Shown here one piece after another: positions 53,440 to 64,000 of a DNA stretch of 64,000 nucleotides. The notes beneath the pieces are model-generated. The model did not search any database and was not told the DNA's origin. It saw nothing but the letters and a program-made list of their open reading frames with translations. Source of the stretch: Pyxicephalus adspersus (taxonomy: Eukaryota; Chordata; Amphibia; Anura; Pyxicephalidae); the NCBI RefSeq assembly GCF_032062135.1, contig NC_092862.1:92345800-92409799 (forward strand), read 5' to 3'. The translations under genes were made by a program, and so were the position numbers. How positions within the stretch are numbered: position 1 is the stretch's first letter; every line of letters begins with the position of its first letter.

Positions 53440-55310
53440 TTCACTTTGTGTGAGTCCTGGTGTTTTTAAGCTGCACAACTCCTCCTTTCAGGTTTTGGCT
53501 TCCAACACAAAAACATTAGCATCACATTTACAGAGAGTACAGAGGATCTCTGATGTAACACTTGTTTATTGGCCTGTGACTTGGAATCTGATTCACTCAT
53601 TAAGTGCTAAATGAACCCATTACAGTCATTTCTTTCTCTGCCCTCAATGACAAGGTAGTGTTTCTTTTAACCATCACTGTCATGTAAGCATCTGAACTGG
53701 CAGCTGTATTCTCCAGGAAATTGAGGCCCAGGAATCTAGTCTTGCCTTTCACTAATTCTTAAGGGGGTGACAGGAAGCACAGCTGTTAAAGAACAGATTG
53801 TAAAGGGGCTGTAATATTGGCAGTCTTGTGTAACATGTTCCCAGTCCTAAACAACTCCTACAGCATGTCCGCACTCTCCGACCATCTCCTGTAGAATATG
53901 GTGATCTCGAGGACTGCACTGAATGTAGGAAAGTGATCTGAGTCAGCTAAAGTTGTGTTCCTTTACTTTGTGTTTGTCTCAGTATCAGTCACACTATTAC
54001 ATGCCTCCATCCCCCTTCCTTTTTAATTACATGGCACACTGTTTTTCATCTAAAAAATACATATTAAAAATGAATATCCTTCAGCTACTTGGCACCCCTA
54101 GGGGTTCAAATTCTATTCTCTATTGTTACCAGCTGTAATACAAAACAAGATCCAGAAGGCTAAATTAAGTTTGGACCTGTTCCATTGACTTGCAAAAACA
54201 TTTTCAGGATATGGAAAAACAAAGTTTAGTCACAAAAAAACTTACCTTAAACAATTTTATTAAATTATAATTTTGCACCAGCAATGGTGAATGTTTATGT
54301 AAGTGATGAGTTGTATGGTATATCTGTTGGTTGAGGGCTATACGCTAAACCTATTACTAGCTAGATTCACTGAGCCGTATGCTCTACTGGTTATTGGCTG
54401 CTCATTGGATTCACAGAGCTGTATAAATGTAATGAACACTATGGCTCATTCAAGTAAAATTTTGGCCTAGTAGAATATTCTACCAACAGTAGTATGTCTT
54501 TACTAGTACTATTGATTCTATCAAAGTTGTACTTGGGAAACACTCAATGTATTTGTACCCTACTGTATTATGGGTAATTCTACTTCAGTTTAGGTAAACT
54601 ATTGGTAAAATAAACATATGTAACAAACATGATATATATATATAAATGAAGGGAACTGCTTGTGGTGATGTGACTGAGCCCATACTGCTGCCATTCTAAA
54701 ATCCAATTAGCCCACTTACTTAAATGATCCATTTACCCAAAGATGGTTTTATTGAAAGCCATTTATAAATAGGTGGGCCAAGGAAAATTAACCTAAAGCT
54801 TTACCTGCTTTGAAGCTAAAAGGAAGTAGAGACACGTTTTTTTTTTTTGTGCATACTGTCTATAAAGTATACAAAGCGACTGTATTGTCTCTGTTAAAGA
54901 GATTGTTTAGTGGTTGGGGTGATTTTACAGCACAAATATCTGCGTAGCCGGTATGTAGACTAAATAGATCATGAAGAGATGTCATCAATTAGTCCCTGAA
55001 AAATATTAGAAATTGGGACAATTTCATCTACCAAACAAATTATTATTATATGTTTGTTGTTCCTTTTAAGGAAATGTTACATATGTATTTTATTGCTAGA
55101 GTAGGAAAGTCCTCCCTTTTGCTCTCCTTTTGGCTACAAATGGAAGCAAAGATGTTTTAGCTGTTACCATCTCTGACTTCAAGGAGCACTACAGATTTTA
55201 TTTATGTTTTTTTGCCTTGTTTTCATTTTCTCATACAAGTTATACGCATGTAAAACAAACCTCCTACATTTGCCATTTTTCTGTATTTGCCTTATTTCAT
55301 TTTAAAGCCC
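53440..55310. other. Intergenic DNA without nameable features
   Basis: Unique-looking AT-rich sequence between the two V-SINEs. I see no exon or repeat on either strand apart from short T and TA runs. Confidence 0.55.
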
Positions 55311-55467
55311 ATGTTAACAAAGGCTTGGTCTACATGGCCTGTTTTTTTAAACACTTATAAATGCTCATAGCACTTTTTCATGTGTTTTTTTCATGAGACT
55401 GCATACAAGCATTAAGAAGCGTTTTAAAGCACGCCTAAAAATTCTTATGAAAGTCCATAATGCTTTG

Positions 55468-55680
55468 AACCTCCCTGGCGGTAATCCGGAGTGTGGGTCG
55501 GGGTTAAATTTGATTACAAAAGGTAAAATCAAGGGCTTACCTGTGTTCTCACATCCCCAGTGTGTGAACGTTAGAGACGCAAGGCCAGGGGAGTGTGTGT
55601 GTTCTTAAAATAAGAAGTATTTCTAAATGTCAAATGTACCACTTTGATATTTTAAAATATTCATACCGCCTTTGAGGTTT
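55468..55680. mobile_element. MITE, family D, nested copy
   Basis: AACCTCCCTGGCGGTAATCC at the left and TACCGCCTTTGAGGTTTA at the right. Inserted in family C. Confidence 0.65.
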
Positions 55681-55837
55681 ATGGCTTTTTAAAGAATTTT
55701 TATGAGTTTAAAGCAGGCATTTCAAATGTTTATAAACATCTGTAAACACTTCCATTTTATTCTTATAATGGAAGCATTTAAAAATGTCCCTGTTGATTGC
55801 AACAGAAGTGTTTATAGGCATTTTCAAGTAGTTAAAA

Positions 55838-56615
55838 AACAGTGGCTCAGTGGTTAGCATGCTGGTCTTTGCAGCGCTGGGTTCCTAGGTTCGAATCTCA
55901 GCCAGCACATTTTCTGCATGGAGTTTGTTCCTGTTTTTCCCTGTGCTTGCGTGGCTTTCCTTTGGGTACTCCCGTTTCCTCCCACATTCTAAAAACATGC
56001 AGTTAGGTTAATTGTCTTCCCCCCAAAAAGTGACCCTAGACTGTGTTTAAAAGACATGACTATGGTAGGTGAAAGGGTCTGAGACACTCCATTTTGTTTT
56101 CCATTCTAGTTTTTAGTTATAAGAGATAAACATATTCCTTGGTATTGTTCTGCCAAACAAGTGTCCTTGCTGACATCTGCTAAATTCAGATATTGCTGAC
56201 AATTAGTGAATAGCAAGATGTCTTGCACGTGTCTGAAACAATGTAGCAAAGCGGTTTTGTATTAGAACAAGGATACTATTATCTATCTACTGTGGTAAAT
56301 GAGCATGTGCAGTGATATTTTGTTATGTTATAAAAACTAGATGTTTGTTACAATAAAGTTGAAGATTGCTTGATACCATACAAGTGTATGCGTCGAGTGA
56401 TTCTTCCCGGGGGCGCCTGTTCTGATGCACTGAGAGACACTGGGATGGTGAGAGATCTGAGAGGAATAGAGCCAAGAAACATGCGGATCCTTTCAGTAGG
56501 GACATGAAATTGTGAGCCCGTTTAAGGGACGGCTAGTGCCATGACTATGGCCTTTACAGCACTGCGTAATACCTTGGCGCTATATAAATACTGTGTAATA
56601 ATAATAATTGAAGCA
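55838..56615 (+). repeat. V-SINE, near complete, interrupted by an LTR
   Basis: tRNA-like head with A box (GGCTCAGTGGTTAGCATGC) and B box (GGTTCGAATCTC), then the V-SINE central domain (GGAGTTTGTTCCTG, GGGTACTCCCGTTTCCTCCC, AAAAACATGCAG), then after the LTR the tail GCACTGCGTAATACC and (TAA)n. Residual length without the LTR is about 350 bp. Confidence 0.85.
56070..56495 (+). mobile_element. Solo LTR of an endogenous retrovirus or LTR retrotransposon
   Basis: 426 bp. Begins TGAAAGG and ends CCTTTCA, a 7-bp inverted end with TG...CA. It is flanked on both sides by GTAGG (56065-56069 and 56496-56500), a 5-bp target-site duplication. Inside are a TATA box (56329-56335) and, 16 nt downstream, a poly(A) hexamer AATAAA (56352-56357), the order of an LTR promoter and R region. 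No internal coding part is left, so it arose by recombination between two LTRs. Which family it belongs to cannot be read from an LTR alone. Confidence 0.9.
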
Positions 56616-56821
56616 ATAATAATTGAAACTGGCTGCCCACAAACACAATGGTGTAGACTGGTGTAGATTGGCTCACTGGAATGAATAAGAATTGTAAACA
56701 TGGGAGATTAATTGCTGGGGAAACAGTTCGTATAGACTAAGCCTAACATTTTTGTTTGCATTCTCTCCAACAAAGTACCCATAAATGAAACCCTTAAAAT
56801 AATTTAGGCCCAATACATCTG

Positions 56822-56975
56822 TGTAGATTGTAAGCTCTTCGGGGCAGGGTCCTCTCCTCCTGTATCACTGTCTGTATTAGTCTGTCAGTTGCAACCCCTA
56901 TTTAATGTACAGCGCTGCGTAATATGTTGGCGCTATATAAATCCTGTTAAATAATAATAATTATTATTATTATTT
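56822..56975 (+). repeat. L2-type 3' tail
   Basis: GATTGTAAGCTCTTCGGGGC, GTACAGCGCTGCGTAATATG, TTGGCGCTATATAAATCC and (TAA)n, the same tail as at 62760-62895. Confidence 0.85.
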
Positions 56976-56979
56976 GTAC

Positions 56980-58440
56980 AATACATAAAGAAAGTTCAAT
57001 CAAGAGAAAATGTGAGAAGCCTGTGCACTGGATTTTTGAATGACCTAATTAATAATAATAAAAGTAACTTATTGTTTATTAGAAAGAAAATTAGGTTCCT
57101 AAAACAAAATCCTTGTGTCAAATTTTTGACTGTAGAGTTGAAGTCATGTATAGCAAAGAAGTCCTGAAAAGCATAAGCTCTTCTCAGACCTTTTTCACTT
57201 GTTTATTTTTAACCAAAGATTTTACATTTCCAAATACAATCCAAAAAAAATACATGGGGCCTATGTAGCATGTCCTATTACTATTATCATTTTTTAAATT
57301 GTCAGTGTATCTTTATTTTATGATGACCAAGCATTTTGTGCTGTCTTTTCCTAAATGTTGTTACCATTCTTTTTTTGTAATTTAATAAAAACTAATGAAA
57401 AATTGTCAATGTAAAAAAACAATTAAAAGTTTTCCTCTTTTAATGTTTTCGAGAGATTCTGTTGAAATAATATAACTTTAAAATGAAACATTTTTGCAAA
57501 TCAACATTATCAAAAACTCTCATTTGTTATTTGGTCATCTTAAGTAATGACAAAGCTATTGCTGAGTGTACAGGGTTTTAGTAGAAATGAAGAAAGTACA
57601 CCTTTTATTGAGGGGTGACAAGGTGTGAGAGCTAATGTGGGTCCTGATAAAAAATATCCGTCCTGAAATGATATCTCACTCTGTGTTAATAGCACAAAAT
57701 TAGCATTTTAGATCAACTGGATGTCTATGATTAGATCTGTAAGTGAATTTCTATGTTCAGCCAACTACCATAGCAGTTAGGTCAGGCTAGGTCACACACC
57801 TCCCCCTCACAAAGGCTTCATTGGCTTGCTCCATCCAAAAATAAATGTGGCTTTAAATATCATTTATCTAAATTCTGGCTCCCCAAATATGTCACATTGT
57901 GACACCTTCTAAAAATGGAAAGCAAAGTGCTTTGCATCATGGGAGCTGAGGTTTTGTTCAGTTTAAAAACAACTCTGCTATCATGTGTGAACAACCTTTT
58001 ATCTTAAAGGACCCATTTAAACAGCAGTGCCCTGTGATGACACAAATTGTTACAAGTTACATGTATAAGGCAGCACATGAATGAATGCATCGTGTGTACA
58101 ATTTTTTTGTCTGTTTAGGCGAGTTGTAAGCTCATTAATTTGGATGTGCTGTTCTAGCATAGCCAGTGCTAATGCAATACACAAGGATGGACAAGTGTGA
58201 ATTATCCTAATGAGGATAAATTTGAAAACAAAGCCATGTTTTGTCAACTTCTTCAGTCACTGCTCAGTATTTATGTGCAGCAACCTAGCAAAATCTGTAT
58301 GAAATCTTTTTGTTCATCAGTGTAAGCAGACCAAACCAATACATCCCAATTTTTGAAGGTCCTGACCTTTCAGTGAATTGATTTGAATATTACAACCATA
58401 AAAAAACTGAAATTAGAAACTCCAACAAAGACATAACCGT
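56980..58440. other. Intergenic DNA between MLH1 and LRRFIP2
   Basis: AT-rich, no exon seen. It may contain the distal end of the LRRFIP2 3' UTR (hexamers on the minus strand near 57605 and 57315). Confidence 0.5.
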
Positions 58441-59512
58441 TGAAGTGTCCATTTAATAGGTCCCCTGGTAATTTCTTTTGTCTAAGCACGCCACTCACTC
58501 TAGCAACACAGAATATATAATTTACAATGTACAACAAAATACATCGGACGTAATGTATGGGCCTGATTCACAGAGTAAACCAATGAATTTCATTAAAATA
58601 CTATCAAACCAGCAGTGCCATCACCCATGCAATAAAACACTTATATACAGTCCCTATCTTCTGTTATACAAGTCTTGTACAAATTAAAATATTTTTTACA
58701 AAAAGTATTTTGTTCAAAATGTATAAAGTTTAATGAATAAACATAACCACCCCCCCCCCCTCCCCCACCCCCAATTGTAAGGTTCCTAGGTATAAATGTT
58801 AGCGCAGTCCTGTATATTAAGTTTAACAGCAAATAACTTGAAATTACAGTGAGGAAGGCACTTGGCTTGTTAACCCCTTCCCCGATGAAAGACAGTTCTG
58901 TAAGTGGCATAGTAAGACACTTGATAAGTGGTCTGGACACTTGTCCATTTCAGAAGAACAGGCTCCAAAATCAAACAGCAGGACATTTCCTCTAGAATAT
59001 CCGTATTTTGGCAAGAACAGAGCTCCTCCATAAATCCAGGACTAGCTTAAACAGGGAAGGGGTTAGGCGAGTCTATCAACTCTCAGTACTTAAGTGGATA
59101 AGATTTGTCACCAGGGTGTAGTAGAGAATCCTCTTCATGCAGTAGTTTCTGTTCATCAGCACAAGTAAGCAGCAGACAAAAAAATTAGAGTGTAAGTAAA
59201 GTTGATTATAATAAAGTGAGGGATATATCCTATGAAAAAAACAGTAATCCAGCTTTTTGCTCCTCAGCTCAAAAAAATTACCCGAATTAGAGTGCCAAAA
59301 AGGAGAAATCACCAAAGTTTAGAGTATTAATACCTGTTTTTTTTTTTTTTTTTTAATCCACTTATAAATTAAAGATCGACAGGTCACTTGTTGTGGTTAA
59401 GCCCTTGAATGGCCCATGCAGCAGGTGCACCAACAAGAACTTCTATAGTAAGACCAGGTGAAGGGCGCATTGTATTGTGGAGCAGTGCATTATGGTATTG
59501 TTGACATCCTTA
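58440..59512 (-). other. LRRFIP2 3' UTR (left end uncertain)
   Basis: Sequence after the LRRFIP2 stop without coding signal. It contains a T run (A run in the mRNA) at 59338-59355 and a C-rich tract near 58749-58772. Candidate poly(A) hexamers on the minus strand are ATTAAA near 58728 and 58450, and AATAAA near 57605, 57315 and 57205. Which one is used cannot be told from sequence alone. Confidence 0.45.
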
Positions 59513-59623
59513 TTACTGCTGAGACAGAAGAGCAGTCCTATTGGCTTTCATCTTCTCTAATCTCTTCACCAGGTGACTGTTTGTCATTTCCATCTCCTCC
59601 ATCTTGTCCAAAGCGGTTCGTAA
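59513..59623 (-). CDS. LRRFIP2: LRRFIP2 last coding exon
   Basis: 111 coding nt after TTAACAG. It codes [20 protein letters not shown] and [16 protein letters not shown], stop TAA at 59515-59513. The residues match the known C-terminus of the LRRFIP family. Confidence 0.97.
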   Translation of the reverse strand, partial: LRTALDKMEEMEMTNSHLVKRLEKMKANRTALLSQQ

Positions 59624-62600
59624 CTGTTAATAAAAGCAAAACATTTCCTTAGAATATTTCCCATTAACAACACAATTTTAAAAGCATATGGCCTAAAACA
59701 AAAATATGTATGGCTAATGTATAGCAACATTTCCAATTTGTGCTCATTTATTTGTTTAATGGTGCAATGCAGCCACTGTATATATCACAGCAATGCACAA
59801 GCCCACTCTATTAAGGATACATAAGTAGGTATACACCTAAGGGCTAATTCACACTGCCAGTGAGGTTACAGTGAATTTATTGCTTCCTCATGCTAAGGAA
59901 CACTGCTGCTGGGGGAAACACTACATGCTCCCTTCAGCAGCCCCATAGGGAATAAAAATGGGGCTGCATTTGGGGTAGTGGTATCGCACACTGCCACCAG
60001 CTGTCACACGTGCAGACGCTGGTTCTTTTTGAACTAGCACTGCTGAGTGAGTGCTTGAGTGGCTGGCAAGGTGACAATCATGGGGAACCATGTGAAATTG
60101 CATGATAAATAAATAGGTGTGAACTTGCCTTAAAATGTGTCTTTAAACAATAAATGGAGAAAGGATTTTGCACATTTTTAAATATAGTCAGGGCTAAAAA
60201 CAACACAAATTTTTTTCTTACTTTTCTGTCAGATAAACATGCAATGTTGCATATTATTATTGATTCCTTGGAGACCAAAGGTTGTTTGCTGTAATGTTGG
60301 CAGACAGCATTCCAACTAATATTTACCTTGAAACTTTTACTAGCTAAATGTTTAGTGCCATCATGTTACTATCATCCCTAACTAGCTGCTACAAGAAACT
60401 ACAAGAAAGTTGTCGAAGGGCAGTGCTTGTAATTTGGAAAACACACAAAGATAAAGTAAAATAAATGTAGTAATGTAAATTACACATAGAAAACATAGAA
60501 CAAATATGTATTACAGTTTTAATGGCACATAAATGCTTTTTAAACTTAATACGAAATGATTATGCATCGGGTAAATACCTCTCGCTGAAGTTTTCGTTTT
60601 TCTGCTTTTAGGTCATCTTCTACTTTTTCTGCATTTTCGGACGCTGATTTATATCTAGTGACCTGTCCTTCAAGCCTTAGAACCTATAAAATTCAAAACA
60701 TAAAAAGAGATTTCTTTAAAACAGAATGAAATAGCAATCATTTATTTTTACTAACTAAATATATGCACACATTTAACCAAACAATGGATATATCTGGGTG
60801 AAGGGAACCCTGAATGAGTACTCAATTGGTGCCTGGTTGTTTCAGCAATTTATCAGCGTTTACAAAGTGACCAGTGAATCGGCTACTCAGTTTGGGACCC
60901 CTAAGGCTAAGAAGAATAGTCAACCTTTAATTTTCTTCCACCTTTCAGATGGATTACAGAAGCATGAGAGACCAGCAGTCATTCTGGGAGATTAGTAGGA
61001 CTGGGATGTGCCCAACTTACTTAAGAATTTCCTTGGCTTAGAATCCTCCTGACAGTATGGTGTGGTAATATTGCTATAGGAAATTTAAAAAAACAACTTC
61101 AGGTTTACCATGTCTGTAAAATAATTAATTGGTACATAAATGTTACCTCCTATGATTTAAAATTACAGTCCCCATCCCTGAAGCGGTCTCCAAAACCACA
61201 GAAGTTGGTGCTGCCGCACATTACAGCCAAGATGTACGTTGGTGCTTTGTGCTCTATGATTGGCTAGTAATTGGCCAAGAAGTGAAGGGGTCAAAAAAAA
61301 CAGGGAGCTTTAATACGGGAGTGATTCTGCTTTCATTTTTGCAGTGTCAGAAGCACAACTCAACTAAACACTGTAAAACAATTGTATGGATAATAAGAGC
61401 TATTTCACAATACTTACATTCTGTTCTAAAGTAGTTATATCTTGCTCTGCTTTTGAAAGCTTAAACTTGTACTCACTAATCTGTCTGTTGGCATCTCCTT
61501 GAAAAAGATGGAAAAAAGATAATTGTACTAAATAAGACATTTTTGCAGATAACTTTTTCTTACTCTTCAATAAAACTGTATTAGAAAGCACATGCCACCA
61601 ACACACAAAGTAGTCATCTGACTTCAAAGATATACTGTAAGTAGATTCTGCTCACAGTGGGGCCACATTTTTTTGTTTTATACAGCTGGATTCTAGACAC
61701 ACACACAAAGGATAGCTCATTTAGTAGTTATCCTGCAATACTCAAACAACTTGTATGTACATAACATATAGGAAGTACCTCAATTATTCCTAAGCATAAA
61801 AAGCATATGGCAGGCATTACATTTACAGTGCTATAAATTATCTATTGTAATTCCATACAAAGAAGTGTTATCTGAATGGCAATGGCATTTGCCAGATCAA
61901 AGCTCCTTAGGCAACTTACAGCTTTGCAGTTACACATAAGCTACTAACAGATTTCAAAAAGTACTTACTGACATTGAAAGATTAATTTCTTCAAATCAGG
62001 AGATAAATATTTGATGAAGTCTATCCCTTGAAGCTTTTTATTTTTATTTATATATTTATCTCCCCCTGAAATATTCCTGTTAACAACACTGATATTCGTC
62101 CCTACCCTCAGACACTTTGTCTTGGCATCACCTTTGATTCTGCCCTCTCATTTATGCCCCATATTCAGAACACTTCCAGGTCCTGTCACTTTCACCTGTG
62201 CAACATATCTAAAATCGACCCCTACCTGCCCCAGAGCCCACCAAACTCCTTGTACACACTCCTATCATCTCCCGTCTGGACTAATTTAACCCCCCCTTCT
62301 CTGATATTCCACTAACCTGACTCTCTCCTCTACAATCTATTATGAACGCTGCAGCCAGACTTATCCAACCTTCCCACCGCTCCTCCTCTCCTGCATCTCT
62401 TTGCAGTTCTCTTCACTGGCTTCCATTTCACCTTAGAATCAAATCCAGGCTCCTGTGCTTTGCCTTCTAACCCCTCCACAGCTGTTCTTGCCCTACTTAC
62501 CTTCGATGACCTACAACTTACTTCCTCACTCGTAACCTCATCACATGCACGGCTCCAAGAATTTTCTAGAGCTGCCCCAACTCTCTAGAATGGTCTTTCT

Positions 62601-63164
62601 CGTCCTATCTGGCTTGCTCCTACTTTCTGCTCATTTAAAAGAGCACTCAAAACCCATTTTTTCAAACTTGCCTACCCATCTTCTTCTGTCTTTTCAAACC
62701 ATCACTACTTTCCACCACTACATATCCCCGTCCTATTGTGTGTTCATTCCCCCACCTCCTAGATTGTAAGCTCTTCGGGGCAGGGTCCTCTCCTCCTATG
62801 TCACTATCTGTATTCGTCTGCTATTAGTAACCCCTATTTAATGTAAAGCGCTGCGTAATATGTTGGTGCTATATAAATCTTGTTTAATAATAATAATGGT
62901 AGGTTTCTAAATTTAAAAATAAAATAAATGTGAGTGGGATCGTTATATTGGAAGATTTGCAAATGCACAGCTCCTCTTTAAATTTTTGGATGTGTTTCAT
63001 GCCATCGTTATAAAAGTGCCAGGCAGATAGGCTAGGAACATACTCTGCATTTCTATAAGCTGTAGGTCAGACCCATTTTCTAATCCACTTGAATCGGTCA
63101 TGGCAATGTCGTTTCTTGAATTCTTTTGTCGCTCTTCATCCAGCTGTAACTTTAACTTTCTGAT
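59513..63164 (-). CDS. LRRFIP2: LRRFIP2, last four coding exons (partial)
   Basis: Exons 63164-63044, 61497-61418, 60683-60579 and 59623-59513 join in frame into 138 codons plus stop. LRRFIP2 binds the leucine-rich repeats of Flightless-1 and acts as a cytosolic adaptor in TLR4/MyD88 and Wnt/Dishevelled signalling (family knowledge). The visible part is the C-terminal coiled coil: [47 protein letters not shown] and the invariant end with [10 protein letters not shown] and [11 protein letters not shown]. All borders are AG/GT with matching phases. The paralogue LRRFIP1 has a similar tail, but the position next to MLH1 fits LRRFIP2. Earlier exons lie beyond the right edge. Confidence 0.95.
59835..60134. 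mobile_element. MITE, family F, complete
   Basis: Ends TAAGGGCTAATTCACACT and (reversed) TAAGGCAAGTTCACACCT. Interior CTGCTGCTGG and CCCCATAGGGAATAAAAATG match 21240-21400. In the last LRRFIP2 intron. Confidence 0.75.
60579..60683 (-). CDS. LRRFIP2: LRRFIP2 exon, second from last
   Basis: 105 nt in phase 0 on both sides, acceptor TTTATAG, donor GAG/GTATTT. It codes [20 protein letters not shown] and [15 protein letters not shown] with coiled-coil heptads. Confidence 0.96.
61418..61497 (-). CDS. LRRFIP2: LRRFIP2 exon, third from last
   Basis: 80 nt after TTTTCAAG. It completes the split Arg codon and codes [20 protein letters not shown] and TTLEQN. Donor AAT/GTAAGT. Confidence 0.95.
62060..62895 (+). 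mobile_element. L2 LINE, 5'-truncated 3' end
   Basis: Broken frames read [19 protein letters not shown], then [20 protein letters not shown], then [19 protein letters not shown] and [15 protein letters not shown], the C-terminal end of an L2-clade reverse transcriptase. It ends in ATTGTAAGCTCTTCGGGGCA, the GCGCTGCGTAATATG tail and TAA repeats. In an LRRFIP2 intron, antisense to the gene. Confidence 0.88.
63044..63164 (-). CDS. LRRFIP2: LRRFIP2 exon, fourth from last
   Basis: 121 nt after TTGCAG. It codes [19 protein letters not shown], a Ser/Gly-rich break, then [12 protein letters not shown] and the first base of Arg. Donor AGA/GTATGT. Confidence 0.95.
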
Positions 63165-63329
63165 CTGCAAGATAGCATACAAAACTTAAAGTCTTATTGA
63201 ATTTCCTTGTTTTGCAGCTTAAATGGGAGCACACACTCACAATCTAAACAGTATTTCCTTTCTTCATTCAGGTGAAAGTGAACGTGTAATTTAGCTTAAA
63301 TTGACATGCAGCAGGATCTCTTTTGTCTA

Positions 63330-64000
63330 TATTTATTGGGCTATTTGGACAGAGACAAATTTTTTTCTAATTTTGGTTGTGTACATTACTACAATTCATT
63401 TCAAATGAAACAACTCAGATGCAGTTGGAACTGTAGGCTTTCAGCTTTAATTCAGTGGGTTGAACAAAAAGATTGCATAAAAATGTAAGGAACTAAAGCC
63501 TTTTTTTTGTTTACACAATGACTGCATTTTGGGGGCTCAAAAGTAATTGGACAATTGACTCAAAGGATATTTCATGGGCTGGTGTGGATAATTCCTTTGT
63601 TATGTCATTATCAATTAAGCAGATACAAGGCTTGTAATTGATTTGAGGGGGGAGGGTTGCTTGTGTGTGGAAGATTCAGACAACATGCGGTCAAAGGAGC
63701 TCTGCATGCAGGTGAAACAAGCCATCCTTAAGCTGCAAAAACAGAAAAAACCCATCCGGGAAATTGCTACAATATTAGGAGTGGCAAAATCTACAGTTTG
63801 GTACATCATGAGAAAAAAACTAAGCACTGGTGAACTCAGCAACGCCAAAAGTCCTGGACGTCCACGAAAGACAACAGTGGTGGATGATCGCAGAATAATT
63901 TCCATGGTGAAGAGAAACCCCTTCACAGCCGCCAACCAAGTGAACAACACTCTGTAGGAAGTAGGTGTATCGGTATCCAATTCTACCATAAAGAGAAGAC
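63330..64000 (+). mobile_element. Tc1-like transposon, left part (cut by window edge)
   Basis: TTGGGCTATTTGGACAGAGA near 63337 resembles the ends of Tc1 elements. About 350 bp further begins the transposase reading frame. It lies in an LRRFIP2 intron and continues past the window. Confidence 0.8.
63684..64000 (+). pseudogene. Tc1-like transposase, N-terminal part with a nonsense codon
   Basis: ATG at 63684 opens a frame with MRSKELCMQVKQAILKLQKQ, a paired-type helix-turn-helix (IREIATILGVAKSTVWYIMR) and the SPGRPRKTT hinge, all standard for Tc1 transposases. A TAG at 63955-63957 stands where the family has Glu; the frame then continues as EVGVSVSNSTIKRR to the edge. The DDE catalytic domain would be outside the window. 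So the copy is inactive unless the stop is a sequencing error. Confidence 0.85.

Larger units (their letters stand above)
55319..56744. mobile_element. MITE, family C, split by three later insertions
   Basis: Left end AAGGCTTGGTCTACATGGCC (55319), right end CGTATAGACTAAGCCTAAC (56744), matching the complete copy at 23750-24170. It is interrupted by a family D MITE (55468-55680) and a V-SINE (55838-56615), which is itself split by a solo LTR. Confidence 0.7.

Noticed and set aside
55838..55905. A functional tRNA gene
   Set aside because: The A and B boxes belong to a V-SINE head; the acceptor stem does not close and the SINE body follows.

Overview
The window is vertebrate nuclear DNA, most likely from a frog of the ranoid type. 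It is AT-rich, its genes have many small exons with GT-AG borders, and about a third of it is recognisable transposon debris typical of anurans: hAT MITEs, Tc1, L1/Tx1, L2, V-SINE and MITEs with AACCTCCCTxGCGGT ends. No bacterial or organellar sequence is visible, and there is one assembly gap (35 N). The species call rests on repeat style only.

Three protein genes lie in the order and orientation known around human MLH1 on 3p22. (1) Minus strand, 1155-25045: the 5' half of a TPR-repeat gene, taken as TRANK1 from synteny. Eight coding exons join in frame into 243 residues, and the gene runs off the left edge. (2) Plus strand, 29971-50893: a complete MLH1 of 19 coding exons and 754 codons plus stop, with all exon borders found. 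(3) Minus strand, 59513-63164: the last four coding exons of LRRFIP2, with a 3' UTR to the left and the rest beyond the right edge. TRANK1 and MLH1 are head to head with about 4.9 kb between their start codons. MLH1 and LRRFIP2 converge.

MLH1 encodes the ATPase subunit of MutL-alpha in DNA mismatch repair. LRRFIP2 is a coiled-coil adaptor of Flightless-1 and Toll/Wnt signalling. The TRANK1 product is a poorly understood TPR/ankyrin/helicase-like protein. They are neighbours by old synteny and not an operon-like unit.

The rest is introns and intergenic DNA. TRANK1 introns hold two L1/Tx1 relics (6.3-7.9 kb plus; 18.6-20.5 kb minus, with target-site duplication), a broken BED-finger hAT transposase (11.3-12.0 kb), a 233-bp tandem duplication and several MITEs. 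MLH1 introns hold hAT MITEs with clear 8-bp duplications and an inverted pair of about 1-kb elements. The MLH1-LRRFIP2 interval has a nest of a solo LTR inside a V-SINE inside a MITE. The right end has an L2 3' end and a Tc1 transposase cut by the window edge. I found no previously undescribed system. The most noteworthy items are a GC-AG intron in MLH1, the nested LTR/SINE/MITE, and a SINE and LINE sharing one 3' tail.
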